Positions 1 to 7,178 of a stretch of DNA of 12,618 nucleotides are shown piece by piece; the first letter of the stretch is position 1; every line of letters starts with the position of its first letter. The position numbers were made by a program, and so were the translations under genes. Source of the stretch: PLA5 sp040901705 (lineage in GTDB: Bacteria > Planctomycetota > Planctomycetia > Pirellulales > PLA5); assembly GCA_040901705.1 (NCBI GenBank), contig JBBDYI010000348.1, positions 1-12,618 on the forward strand, in the 5' to 3' direction. The notes under the pieces were generated by a model. The model worked only from the letters and a program-made list of their open reading frames with translations. It did no database searches and was not told the origin of the DNA.

Positions 1-3
1 AAA

Positions 4-2292
4 TCAACGGTCCAGAATGAACTCGTTGCTATTGAGCAGCGCCCACCATAGGTCTTCCAGCCCCGCCGCCGTGTCGTTGCCGTGCATCGACAATAGCCGG
101 CGGGCGGCCGTCTGCTCGCCGGGGCTTGGATTGCGGGCGAGCGCGGCCAGGAAGAGTTGCCGCACCTTTTTGGCTTCCGAAATCGGCGATCGGGCGATTT
201 CGCTGAGCAGGCCGGTCGACTGGCTGCTCGTGGCGTCGGCGACCAATTCGCCGTTCATCATCGCCAGCGTCTGCGGAATGGAACCGACGAACAGCGAACA
301 CTCGTCGCACTCGTCGGTGCGATAAGCGATTACGAACTGTCGCATCCAGTCGGCTTTTTCCCGCTCGCGCTGGGCGTAAACCTCATCCAGCGTTTCGTCG
401 CCGCGATTGGCGGCGTCCGGATCGCCATCGCTGCCGCGCGCCGGATTCATCTCGCCGGTCGTGGCGGCCAGCGATTCGTAAAGCTGCTCGGCTTGCATCT
501 GACGCAGATAATACCGGCTGAACAGCGGCGGATCGCCGGCCGTCGGGTCGTCGTGTTGATTGTCGCGGCTCGGCCGGCTGCTCAGCGCGTACGGCTCGCT
601 CAGCGCGATCCAGCGGATCAGCGACTTGAGGTCGTAGTCCCGCGCGGCAAACTCGCGGGCGAGCCGATCCAGAAGTTCCGGATGCGTCGGCGCATTGTGC
701 GGCCCCATGTCGTCGATCGGCCGGGTGAATCCGTGCCCGAAGAAATGGCTCCACATGCGATTCACCGCCGCCTCGGCGAACCACGGCGACGCCGTCACCA
801 GGCGGGCCAATTCCCGCCGCCGATTCACCTGGTTGACCTCGCCGTTGCGAGAAATCGCCGTGCCGTCGAAGAACACGGGATAGGCTGCCTTCAACCGGCC
901 GTTGCGCTCCTCGTAGTAAATCTCGGCGTCGTCGTCGCTGGCGGTCCCTTCGCCGTAAAAATCGGTGTCGACCAGTTTGGCGGCGTCGTTGCCGATCGCC
1001 TTCGACTGGCGAAAGAAGGCGTTCAACTCCCAGAACCGGCCTTGCTTCCAGTCGTTGAACGGATGGTTGTGGCACTGCGTGCATTGCACCTGCACGCCGA
1101 GAAATACTTCGGCGGTTTTGACGGTTGCTTGCACGCCGGAGTTGTCCAGCCGGTCGGCCAGGAAGTTCGTGGCTCCGTTGAAATCCCGATCGCCGGGCCG
1201 CGTCGAGCCGGTCGCCGTGAGCAATTCGGTCGTCAGCACGTCGTACGGTTTGTTCTCCAAGAACGACCGCCGCAAATACTGTCGCAAGCCGCCGCGATCG
1301 GTCTTGTCGCTCGGCATGTCGCCGACGGTGTGCCCGAGCAGCGCTTCGGTATAAACGTTGGTCCAATTGCGGGCGAACTCCTCGGCATATACGTCGGAGG
1401 TCAACAGCCGATCGACTGCCGCCGCCCGCTTGTTCGACGACGCATCGGCGAGGAACGATTCCACTTCGGCGAGCTTGGGAATGCGGCCGAGGACGGAAAG
1501 GAATGTCCGCCGCAGCCATTCGGCGTCGGTCGCCCGCATCGACGGCGTCACGGTGGCGGCGGCCCAGCGTTGGCGAATCGCGAGATCAATCGCCGCGATC
1601 ACTTCAGCGTCGCTCGAACGGACGGCGGGCCGCGGCGGTATTTGATCCCGTGGCGTTCGATCCGGCGGCGAGAGTTCGATTTCATTAGGCAGCGCGCTGC
1701 GCGGACCGGTGTCGGCGACCGTCGATGGCTCCGGTGCTCGCGGTGCGACGTCGGTTTGTGCGTCGCCGGGCGATGGTCCGGCGTCCTGGTGCGGCGGCGA
1801 GTTATCACCACGTAGCGTTTTGGCGATCGCCGAGTTGTCTGGCAACTTCACATTACCAGGTGTTCTTCCGCCATCTTCTGGCTCGTTCGGACCGGCGACC
1901 GACGGCTGTACGCTGCCCGGCTTCATCATTCCGCCCGGTCCCAGGGCGATCCAAACCGCTAATGCGCAGCCGGCCACTACGCCCGCGGCGATCGTCCATT
2001 CGGTCCATCGCCCGCGCCGGCGACGCGAGTTGAGCGGGCGAGCACTGTGCGGGCTAGGACTGTGCGGCCGAGCGGCGTGTGCGTGAGCGCCATTCATCGC
2101 CGACGCCGGAACCGGGGGCGGAATCGGCGTGCCGTTTGCCGCGCCGTTCGTACCGCCCAGCGCGGAGAGCACGCGTGCCGACACATCCGGCGGCGTTGCC
2201 CCGCCAAGCGCTTCGTCTAGAAACGCATCGAGCACCGGATCGCGCTCGTCGTCCGGCGGCACATGCTCGTTATGTCGTGGTCCGTCCGTCAT
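4..2292 (-). CDS. Membrane-anchored DUF1549/DUF1553 protein with CxxCH haem motif and anti-sigma-like N-terminus
   Basis: The product has 762 residues. Residues 1-97 are an Asp/Glu-rich then Pro/Ala-rich segment predicted to be cytoplasmic. One membrane helix spans about 99-118 after a basic RRRRGR stretch. A long Pro-rich linker (about 120-225) leads to a DUF1549 region (about 228-430) with one haem c motif, C404-T-Q-C407-H408, in the context QCTQCHNHPFNDW. A DUF1553 region follows (about 490-760; AAVNRMWSHFFGHGF, DDMGPHNAPTHPELL). The topology puts the haem motif outside the cytoplasmic membrane. DUF1549 and DUF1553 are typical planctomycete domains of unknown biochemical role. The gene lies 87 nt downstream of an ECF sigma factor on the same strand, so the N-terminus probably acts as its anti-sigma part, although I see no zinc HxxxCxxC motif. 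The usual DUF1501 partner is not in the window. ATG start; the stop is TGA near the window edge. Confidence 0.93.
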   Translation of the reverse strand: MTDGPRHNEHVPPDDERDPVLDAFLDEALGGATPPDVSARVLSALGGTNGAANGTPIPPPVPASAMNGAHAHAARPHSPSPHSARPLNSRRRRGRWTEWTIAAGVVAGCALAVWIALGPGGMMKPGSVQPSVAGPNEPEDGGRTPGNVKLPDNSAIAKTLRGDNSPPHQDAGPSPGDAQTDVAPRAPEPSTVADTGPRSALPNEIELSPPDRTPRDQIPPRPAVRSSDAEVIAAIDLAIRQRWAAATVTPSMRATDAEWLRRTFLSVLGRIPKLAEVESFLADASSNKRAAAVDRLLTSDVYAEEFARNWTNVYTEALLGHTVGDMPSDKTDRGGLRQYLRRSFLENKPYDVLTTELLTATGSTRPGDRDFNGATNFLADRLDNSGVQATVKTAEVFLGVQVQCTQCHNHPFNDWKQGRFWELNAFFRQSKAIGNDAAKLVDTDFYGEGTASDDDAEIYYEERNGRLKAAYPVFFDGTAISRNGEVNQVNRRRELARLVTASPWFAEAAVNRMWSHFFGHGFTRPIDDMGPHNAPTHPELLDRLAREFAARDYDLKSLIRWIALSEPYALSSRPSRDNQHDDPTAGDPPLFSRYYLRQMQAEQLYESLAATTGEMNPARGSDGDPDAANRGDETLDEVYAQREREKADWMRQFVIAYRTDECDECSLFVGSIPQTLAMMNGELVADATSSQSTGLLSEIARSPISEAKKVRQLFLAALARNPSPGEQTAARRLLSMHGNDTAAGLEDLWWALLNSNEFILDR

Positions 2293-2324
2293 GTAACTTT
2301 TGATTTCACGTCAGCCGCGTCGAT

Positions 2325-2366
2325 TTAGTCGCGGCAATCCAATTAGTCGCGGTGATTTAGTCGCGG
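2325..2366. repeat. Three direct copies of TTAGTCGCGG between sigma and DUF1549 genes
   Basis: Exact copies of TTAGTCGCGG lie at 2325-2334, 2343-2352 and 2357-2366. The first and third sit in longer near-identical 21-nt units (2322-2342 and 2354-2374, one mismatch). The repeats fill most of the 87-nt gap between the sigma stop and the start of the next gene. They could be an operator, an RNA processing or translational control site, or simple slippage duplication. Confidence 0.8.
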
Positions 2367-2379
2367 CGATCCAACCGGG

Positions 2380-2901
2380 TCATTGTGGACTAACCTTCCG
2401 CTCGATGCACTCCCGCAGCGTCTTTTTCGCCCGCTGCATCAAGTTCTTGGCTCCGTCCGGACTCAGCGACAGCGCTTCGGCAATCGCCACGCGCGAGGCT
2501 TTGTCGCGAAATCGCATTTCGAGCGCTTGTTGTGCCCGCGGACTGATGGCTTCCAAGCAATTCTTCAGCGCCGCGAGCAATTCGTCGCCGTTGTCGTTGC
2601 CGACCCACCGCGTCCATTCGGTCTCCACGAACTCCAAATCGGCGATTTGCACCATCGGGTTTGCCCGCCGCTGATGCGTGATGAACAGGTTCCTGGCCAC
2701 CTTGCGGAGGTATGCCGCGGTTGCCGCCGGATGATACATTTCGAACGGCTTGCGGAGCACCGCGAGGAATGTATCCTGCGTCAAATCTTCGGCCAGCGGC
2801 GGATCGGCTCCCAGGGCGCGCAAATACCGCCAGACGCCCGCCTGATACTCATCGATCAGGAGGCCCGCGTCGAATCCGACGTCTTGCGGTCGCTGCGACA
2901 T
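2380..2901 (-). CDS. ECF-type RNA polymerase sigma factor
   Basis: The product has 173 residues, the usual ECF size. Region 2 covers about 12-80, with the region 2.2-like stretch PLAEDLTQDTFLAVL at 35-49 and the promoter-melting helix around AAYLRKVARNLFITHQRR. Region 4 covers about 112-167 with the helix-turn-helix ASRVAIAEALSLSPDGAKNL. There is no long C-terminal extension. I chose the ATG at 2901; the frame is open further upstream, but only a TTG at 2985 could start it and the extra residues do not resemble a sigma factor. No strong Shine-Dalgarno is visible. It is co-directional with the DUF1549/DUF1553 membrane protein at 4-2292, whose N-terminal segment is the likely regulator. ECF factors often activate their own promoter, but I could not define a promoter motif upstream. 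Confidence 0.93.
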   Translation of the reverse strand: MSQRPQDVGFDAGLLIDEYQAGVWRYLRALGADPPLAEDLTQDTFLAVLRKPFEMYHPAATAAYLRKVARNLFITHQRRANPMVQIADLEFVETEWTRWVGNDNGDELLAALKNCLEAISPRAQQALEMRFRDKASRVAIAEALSLSPDGAKNLMQRAKKTLRECIERKVSPQ

Positions 2902-3292
2902 GATGATTAGCGCAAGGGCCGACAGATTGTACTCAGCACGACTCCAATCCTCGCCGTCGCGGGCATTGGCGTGCGAAACACGCAACCTTTTTCTACAAAA
3001 CGACTTGCGTCGGATTCAGGGCGTTCTGAAATGCCTGCCGCGGCGATGCTCGCCGGGAAGTTGGCCGCGGAATTGCCCCCTAAAATCGATCCATCCTGCA
3101 TTGTAACACGCCCCTGCCTAGGCCGGTGGGAGCGGTGCGCTTGGGTCTCGCCCTAATGCTCCTCGCTTTTTTTCTGCTCGCGTTTAATATCGTGCCGACG
3201 AACAAAAATGATTGCATCCACGTCGGCCGATCGGTTACATTCGCCCAATAGGAGCCTGGAACGATCCGCCACGAGCGCGACGGGGACAATCG
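2902..3292. other. Intergenic region between divergent sigma and small-membrane-protein genes
   Basis: These 391 nt show no convincing gene on either strand. The region must carry the promoter of the sigma gene (minus) and probably that of the 58-residue membrane protein (plus). A short hairpin, GCGTG/CACGC (2969-2983, 5-nt loop), lies 68 nt upstream of the sigma start and would be in its leader. A plus-strand TAAAAT at 3081-3086 resembles the -10-like sites elsewhere in the window, but no matching -35 was found. Confidence 0.6.
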
Positions 3293-3469
3293 ATGCGAAA
3301 CCCGCCTTTGCTGTTCGGAATTGTCGCCCTGGCCGGCGCGGTTACACTCCACTTCGCCGCCGCCGACTTCGATCAATCTACCGCCGCGACGGCCGCTACT
3401 GCCGAGGTGTTGCTGGGCGCGATGGCGATCGTGTTGCTGCTTGCCAGCGTGCTGTACCGCAAGAGTTGA
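3293..3469 (+). CDS. Small two-helix membrane protein, unknown function
   Basis: The product has 58 residues. ATG 3293 is preceded by GGGGA (3282-3286) with a 6-nt spacer, a good Shine-Dalgarno that decides this start over the GTG/TTG-type codons further upstream in the same frame. Two hydrophobic stretches are seen, about residues 6-24 (LLFGIVALAGAVTLHFAAA) and 38-55 (AEVLLGAMAIVLLLASVLY), joined by a short Asp/Thr-rich loop, and the tail ends RKS. No family is recognised. It is probably an inner-membrane peptide. A GC-rich hairpin 27 nt after the stop suggests a monocistronic message. It lies opposite to the sigma gene, so a regulatory link is possible but not shown. Confidence 0.65.
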   Translation: MRNPPLLFGIVALAGAVTLHFAAADFDQSTAATAATAEVLLGAMAIVLLLASVLYRKS

Positions 3470-3495
3470 ACGCGCGAGACCCGCGGGCTTCGCAC

Positions 3496-3514
3496 CGGGC
3501 GTGCTTTGCGCCCG
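3496..3514 (+). terminator. Probable hairpin terminator after the small membrane protein gene
   Basis: A perfect 6-bp stem, CGGGCG (3496-3501) and CGCCCG (3509-3514), encloses a 7-nt loop and is followed by TTT. It sits 27 nt after the stop at 3469. The short T tract makes it a weak intrinsic terminator. Confidence 0.45.
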
Positions 3515-3605
3515 TTTGCCGCCGATCGATCCGCGTTAATCGTTCATCACTCCATCAATCTCACATCTCGTCCGTAAGTAGCGGCGTACCAGCGCGGTAA
3601 AACCG

Positions 3606-3614
3606 TGGTAAAAT
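3606..3614 (+). promoter_or_regulatory. Candidate extended -10 promoter for the cytochrome c'-like gene
   Basis: TGGTAAAAT (TG at 3606-3607, TAAAAT at 3609-3614) matches an extended -10 element. No -35 hexamer is clear. If transcription starts about 7 nt after it, start codons at 3605 and 3617 are excluded and the ATG at 3650 or 3695 must be used. A similar GGTAAAA lies just upstream, at 3596-3602. Confidence 0.35.
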
Positions 3615-3694
3615 TCATGAGCTTGCCGCCGCTTCGGGCGGGCATTTCTATGCGCACTTTTCGGTCCAACTCGACGCATTCGCAGAGTCCCGCC

Positions 3695-4681
3695 ATGCGA
3701 ACCACCGCCATCGTCCGCACCGCCATCGCACTTTGCACGCTTGCCGCCATCACCACCGCTTGGTTCACTCTCTTGGCCCAACAGCCCTCGCGCGGCAAAC
3801 CGCCCGCGGCGCTGCCCGAGCGGGCCCGCCCGCCGCAATGGACCGAGCGTTCCAAGAGCGCGTTCTTTGAGAATGCCGGCGACGCCCTTGTCGGCGCGCG
3901 GCCGGACTATGGAAACCGGCCCAGCGAATCGCCCAGTTCGCCGTCTGGCAATCCGGGCGACGGATCGTCGAGCGCCGGCGGCGTGTTCGCGTGGTCGAAG
4001 ATCGTGGCGCCCGAAACGATCGAGGACGAGGTCAAGCGGATCGCCAACGGCATCAACGAAGCGGTCGTCAATCCACAGCAGTACGCTGGCGGCGGCTACA
4101 AGGCGGGGCAGGACCACTTCTCGATGCTCGCCGTGCTGTTTGCCATCGTCGCCGAGTATGACGGCGAGGTCCGTTGGCAGCGGCACGCCATCGCCGCCCG
4201 CGAAGAGTTCGCCGCCGCGGGCTTTGGCTCGCGCGTCGGTTCGATCCAGGCGTTCAACCAGGCCAAAGGTGCCCGCGAAGACCTGACCGGCATGATCGGC
4301 GGGCAAACGCTGAAGGGGAAAGACGGCGAGGCGAAGGCCGAGTGGGGCAAGGTCGCGTACCGCCCGCCGCTGATGCGCCGCCTCAAGATCGGCCAGGAGG
4401 AGCGTCTCAACGGCTGGACGGCCAGCGCCGGAGAATTCAAGAAACACACCGACGAGATTCTCCACGAAGCCCAACTCGTCGCCGCGCTGGCCGAAGTCAT
4501 CACCCGCGACGGCTTCGAGTACGCCGACGACGCAACCTACGTCGGCTTCTGCAAGGAACTCAAGAAGTCGGCGCTCGACGTGGTCGACGCGGTCAAGCAG
4601 AACAACGCGGCGAACGCCCGATCGGCGATGAGCGCGATGGGCAAGACCTGCACGGCTTGTCACGATGGGTATCGTGGGTGA
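3695..4681 (+). CDS. Secreted cytochrome c'/c-556-like protein
   Basis: From ATG 3695 the product has 328 residues. Residues 1-29 look like a Sec signal peptide (AIVRTAIALCTLAAITTAWFT, cleavage near LLA|QQ). A Pro/Ser/Gly-rich disordered stretch runs to about residue 100. The helical domain (about 105-328) ends in C319-T-A-C322-H323-DGYRG, the C-terminal haem c attachment pattern typical of the cytochrome c'/c-556 family (four-helix bundle). It is longer than classical members (about 130 residues), with an N-terminal extension. It should lie in the periplasm or on the outer face as an electron carrier or gas/redox-binding protein. Alternative in-frame starts are ATG 3650, ATG 3617 and GTG 3605; 3695 is preferred because it places the signal peptide at the N-terminus. 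No partner genes adjoin it. Confidence 0.85.
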   Translation: MRTTAIVRTAIALCTLAAITTAWFTLLAQQPSRGKPPAALPERARPPQWTERSKSAFFENAGDALVGARPDYGNRPSESPSSPSGNPGDGSSSAGGVFAWSKIVAPETIEDEVKRIANGINEAVVNPQQYAGGGYKAGQDHFSMLAVLFAIVAEYDGEVRWQRHAIAAREEFAAAGFGSRVGSIQAFNQAKGAREDLTGMIGGQTLKGKDGEAKAEWGKVAYRPPLMRRLKIGQEERLNGWTASAGEFKKHTDEILHEAQLVAALAEVITRDGFEYADDATYVGFCKELKKSALDVVDAVKQNNAANARSAMSAMGKTCTACHDGYRG

Positions 4682-4698
4682 GAGGGCTTGCTTTGGCT

Positions 4699-4739
4699 CA
4701 CTGCTCGCCGATGGATGATCGTTCGGCGATTGCGCAGTG
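4699..4739 (+). terminator. Strong two-part hairpin downstream of the cytochrome gene
   Basis: CACTGC (4699-4704) pairs with GCAGTG (4734-4739), and TCGCCGA (4705-4711) pairs with TCGGCGA (4723-4729). This leaves an 11-nt loop and a 4-nt bulge (4730-4733), for 13 bp in total. It starts 17 nt after the stop of the cytochrome gene. There is no immediate T tract, so it may be a factor-assisted terminator, an mRNA-stabilising stem or part of a structured RNA. Confidence 0.45.
4709..4735 (+). repeat. Degenerate direct repeat, copy 1 (copy 2 at 4944-4972)
   Basis: Both copies share CGATGGAT, TCGTTCG, CGATT and GCGC in order. The first 23 positions match at 20, and copy 2 has a 2-nt insertion. The copies are about 235 nt apart on the same strand within a gene-free region. 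Confidence 0.55.
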
Positions 4740-4943
4740 CTGGTCGACAGAGGGAATTATTTGACATTGCTTGTGTTCTTTGCGACGGGAACAGATTGTT
4801 TTGCAGAGGTTTCCTGGCGGATCCGCCGCTTGCCGCTGCTGGCATGTTCGGCGGTGTGCAGGCCTTGCGCGGAGCAACGAGAATCGGCCGCGGGAAAGCG
4901 ATGGTGAACTGCTTCATTGTTGGTTCGTCGAGAGTGCCGCACT

Positions 4944-4972
4944 CGATGGATCGTCGTTCGCCGATTCTGCGC
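4944..4972 (+). repeat. Degenerate direct repeat, copy 2
   Basis: This is the partner of 4709-4735. It lies inside a weaker potential stem, GCCGC (4936-4940) with GCGGC (4971-4975), followed by TTTT, so both copies fall in hairpin-forming sequence. Confidence 0.5.
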
Positions 4973-5151
4973 GGCTTTTGATTCAATTGCTTCGTCGCGG
5001 CTCGGAGCATCTGCTGTTCGATCGTCCAATCCAAAAGTCCGTATCTTGGGCGATCGACTACTCTGGCGATCAACAACGCCAACGCAGCCGCCGTTGTTCG
5101 TTGCGAAGCACTCTGCCCGCCAATTGGCTAAAATGCGTTCGTCGGTCCTAT

Positions 5152-5180
5152 TTCGACCCGCTGCCACCGTGTGTTAAAAT
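5152..5180 (+). promoter_or_regulatory. Candidate promoter for the transglutaminase-deacetylase run
   Basis: TGTTAAAAT (TG at 5172-5173, TAAAAT at 5175-5180) is an extended -10-like element. TTCGAC at 5152-5157 lies 17 nt upstream at -35 spacing but is a poor hexamer. A start near 5187 would give a leader of about 110 nt before the GTG at 5299. Confidence 0.35.
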
Positions 5181-5298
5181 AGAGAGGTCGTCGCACAAGG
5201 CGACGCGGTTCGCATTACCGACAAAATCGCTCCTTTCGTGAAAATCGCGCACGGACGCTCTCATCCCACTTCCCAAAGTCAAGCGGGAGTCCATCACC

Positions 5299-6474
5299 GT
5301 GCGTATTCTTCTGCATTCTTGCCGACCGATCTTGGTCGCCGCCGTCGCCCTGGCCGCGGCGTTCGCGTGTGCCCCCGCCGCCCGTGCCCAGTTCAAGCCG
5401 GAGGACGAGAAGGCCGGAGGTGTCAAGTTCGACAAGGAGCTGGTGCAGCGGATTCGTATCGGCATGAAGGTCCGCGCCGTGGGTGGGCCGTGCGTCGGAA
5501 TCTATGGCACGGTGCCGATTCCGATGGACTGGCCGGAGCAAAAAGTTTCCGTCGTCGCCGAGGAGTATTCGGCCGCGGTCGAGCGCCGCCCGAACCGCGA
5601 CGTCGACGGCACGGTGCAGCAGATGATCGTCTCGATTCCGCAACTCAAGACGGGCGAAGAGGCCGTCGCCCTGGTGACGCTCGAAGTCCACCGCCGCTCG
5701 ATTCTGCCGCCGGACGACACGACGGTGTTCACGATTGCGGACAAGAAAGCGCTCGACGCAACGGTGCGCAAGTATCTGCTCCCCAGCCCGAAGATCGAAA
5801 GCACGCACAAGCAGATTCGCGACATCTCGAAACAGATTTTCGCCGACAACAAAGACAAGAACGCCTGGGAGCAGGTCGAGGCGGTTTACGATTGGGTCCG
5901 CGAGAACGTCGAGTATAAGAACGGCCCGCTGAAAGGGGCACTGGCGGCGCTGAAAGACAAAGACGGCGACTGTGAAGAGCTGACCAGCCTGTTTATCGCG
6001 CTGTGCCGCGCCGGCGACGTGCCGGCCCGCACCGTTTGGGTGCCGGGCCATTGCTATCCGGAGTTTTACCTCGTCGATCGCGCCGGCGAGGGCCACTGGT
6101 TCCCGTGTCAGGCCGCCGGCAGCCGCGCGTTCGGCGGCATTCCGGAACACCGCCCGATCCTGCAAAAAGGCGATTCCTTCCGGGACGTCGACCGAGGCCG
6201 CCAGCCAATGCGGTACCTCAGCGAATTCCTCACCGGCAAGGCCATCAAAAACGGTGGCCAACCCTCGGTCCAGTTCATCCGCGACGACGTCGCCACCGAT
6301 ACGCCGCTCGACGACGCGGCGACGGACATTTCACCGATTCGGCCGGCGGAGGATAGCAAGAACGAACCGACCGGCGATCGCCGACAACTACCGGTCGTCC
6401 CCCAACGGCCGGACCCGCGAATCCGCAATCCACGAAGTCCCAGCCTGCCACGACCGCCAGGTGATGTACAATAA
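5299..6474 (+). CDS. Secreted transglutaminase-like protein
   Basis: The product has 391 residues. GTG start at 5299 is preceded by GGGAG (5285-5289) with a 9-nt spacer. Residues 1-30 are a Sec signal peptide ending APAARA|Q. A beta-rich N-terminal domain (about 55-160) precedes a transglutaminase-like core (about 165-285). The catalytic Cys225 lies in DGDCEELTSLFIALCRAGDV and His251 in PGHCYPEFYL. The usual third residue, Asp in a W-x-P-x-D context, is replaced by Gln271 in HWFPCQ. The C-terminal about 60 residues are Pro/Arg/Asp-rich and probably disordered. The family includes cysteine peptidases, amidases and non-enzymatic members acting outside the cytoplasm. It is the first gene of a plus-strand run, with only 56-80 nt before the deacetylase. 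I recall the HWFPCQ variant from planctomycete homologues but could not check it. Confidence 0.88.
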   Translation: MRILLHSCRPILVAAVALAAAFACAPAARAQFKPEDEKAGGVKFDKELVQRIRIGMKVRAVGGPCVGIYGTVPIPMDWPEQKVSVVAEEYSAAVERRPNRDVDGTVQQMIVSIPQLKTGEEAVALVTLEVHRRSILPPDDTTVFTIADKKALDATVRKYLLPSPKIESTHKQIRDISKQIFADNKDKNAWEQVEAVYDWVRENVEYKNGPLKGALAALKDKDGDCEELTSLFIALCRAGDVPARTVWVPGHCYPEFYLVDRAGEGHWFPCQAAGSRAFGGIPEHRPILQKGDSFRDVDRGRQPMRYLSEFLTGKAIKNGGQPSVQFIRDDVATDTPLDDAATDISPIRPAEDSKNEPTGDRRQLPVVPQRPDPRIRNPRSPSLPRPPGDVQ

Positions 6475-6530
6475 TCGCCCGCCCGTTCCTCAATCAACCA
6501 GTCGCCGCCACGACGCCATCCGCTCTCACC

Positions 6531-7178
6531 GTGCGAAACCGCTTCAAGAACCTGATGCCCAGATCCCTTTGCGTTTCACGGCTGAAACGCTCTGCGGGGA
6601 ACTCCGTGCTGCTGACCTTCGACGACGGCCCCCATCCACAAATCACACCCGCCGTCCTCGAGTGTCTGGCTCGTTTTGAAGCACGCGCCCTGTTTTTCGT
6701 CGTAGGAAACCGAATCGATCGCGCTCCCGACTTGCTGGCGAGAATCTTGGAACGCGGTCATCTGCTGGGAAACCATTCATTCGCGCATCCGCTCGACCGA
6801 AAAATGTCATTGCGCGAATACGCGGCCGACTTGGTTCGCGCGCAGGAGGAAATCCACCGCCGTTGCGGGCATCGGCCCCTTTTTCACCGCCCTCCCCTCG
6901 GACGCCTTTCGCCTGCTACGCTATTGCCGCCGCTTCGGCTCGGCCTGACGACCGTTCATTGGTCGCGCTCCTCGGAAGACTGGCGCTTGCGTCATCAGCC
7001 GGATACGATCCAAGCCGTGCGCCAAGCGGCGAGCAATCTTGGCAGCACGGTCCAGCCAAGGGACATTGTCCTGTTCCATGACGAATCCGAACCTACGGTC
7101 GCGCTGCTCCACCAACTGCTTCCGACTCTTCGCGAGCGGGGCTTACGTTTCGATCCGGCCATTCATGCGATCCACTGA
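6531..7178 (+). CDS. Polysaccharide deacetylase (NodB homology domain)
   Basis: The product has 215 residues. NodB motifs appear in order: TFDDGPHP (Asp31, Asp32), GNHSFAHP (His82 and His86, the metal-binding H-x3-H pair), HRPPLG (120-124; motif 3), EDW (149-151; motif 4-like) and LFHDE (His183; motif 5). It should remove N- or O-acetyl groups from a carbohydrate, perhaps in exopolysaccharide or wall assembly. No signal peptide is seen, so it may act in the cytoplasm or at the membrane. The start is uncertain: GTG 6531 or ATG 6555, neither with a strong Shine-Dalgarno. It overlaps the next reading frame by 14 nt if that gene starts at ATG 7165, which suggests translational coupling. It is complete, with all motifs present, and at the short end for the family. 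Confidence 0.88.
   Translation: MRNRFKNLMPRSLCVSRLKRSAGNSVLLTFDDGPHPQITPAVLECLARFEARALFFVVGNRIDRAPDLLARILERGHLLGNHSFAHPLDRKMSLREYAADLVRAQEEIHRRCGHRPLFHRPPLGRLSPATLLPPLRLGLTTVHWSRSSEDWRLRHQPDTIQAVRQAASNLGSTVQPRDIVLFHDESEPTVALLHQLLPTLRERGLRFDPAIHAIH

Larger units (their letters stand above)
4682..5298. other. 617-nt intergenic region without a convincing gene
   Basis: Open frames exist on both strands, but their translations are rich in Arg/Ser/Cys, lack recognisable domains and have no good ribosome binding sites. Base composition is visibly less GC-rich than the flanking genes. The region holds a long hairpin (4699-4739), a degenerate direct repeat (4709-4735 and 4944-4972), and two TAAAAT sites (5129-5134 and 5175-5180), the second of which probably serves the gene at 5299. 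It could hide a structured RNA or the remains of a decayed gene. Confidence 0.6.

Noticed and set aside
157..1815. Long plus-strand open frame of 552 codons opposite the DUF1549 gene
   Set aside because: It lies entirely antisense to a well-supported domain-bearing gene, is Arg-rich without domains, and is expected from GC-rich third positions.
2969..2991. Plus-strand hairpin GCGTG/CACGC followed by CTTTTT resembling an intrinsic terminator
   Set aside because: No plus-strand gene ends upstream of it, the stem is only 5 bp, and it lies in the likely leader of the minus-strand sigma gene.
3536..4663. Minus-strand open frame of 375 codons opposite the cytochrome c'-like gene
   Set aside because: It is a composition shadow: there is no domain, and the plus strand shows a signal peptide and CxxCH at the right ends.
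4761..4789. Perfect TTGACA at 4761-4766
   Set aside because: No -10-like hexamer stands 16-18 nt downstream and no gene follows closely.
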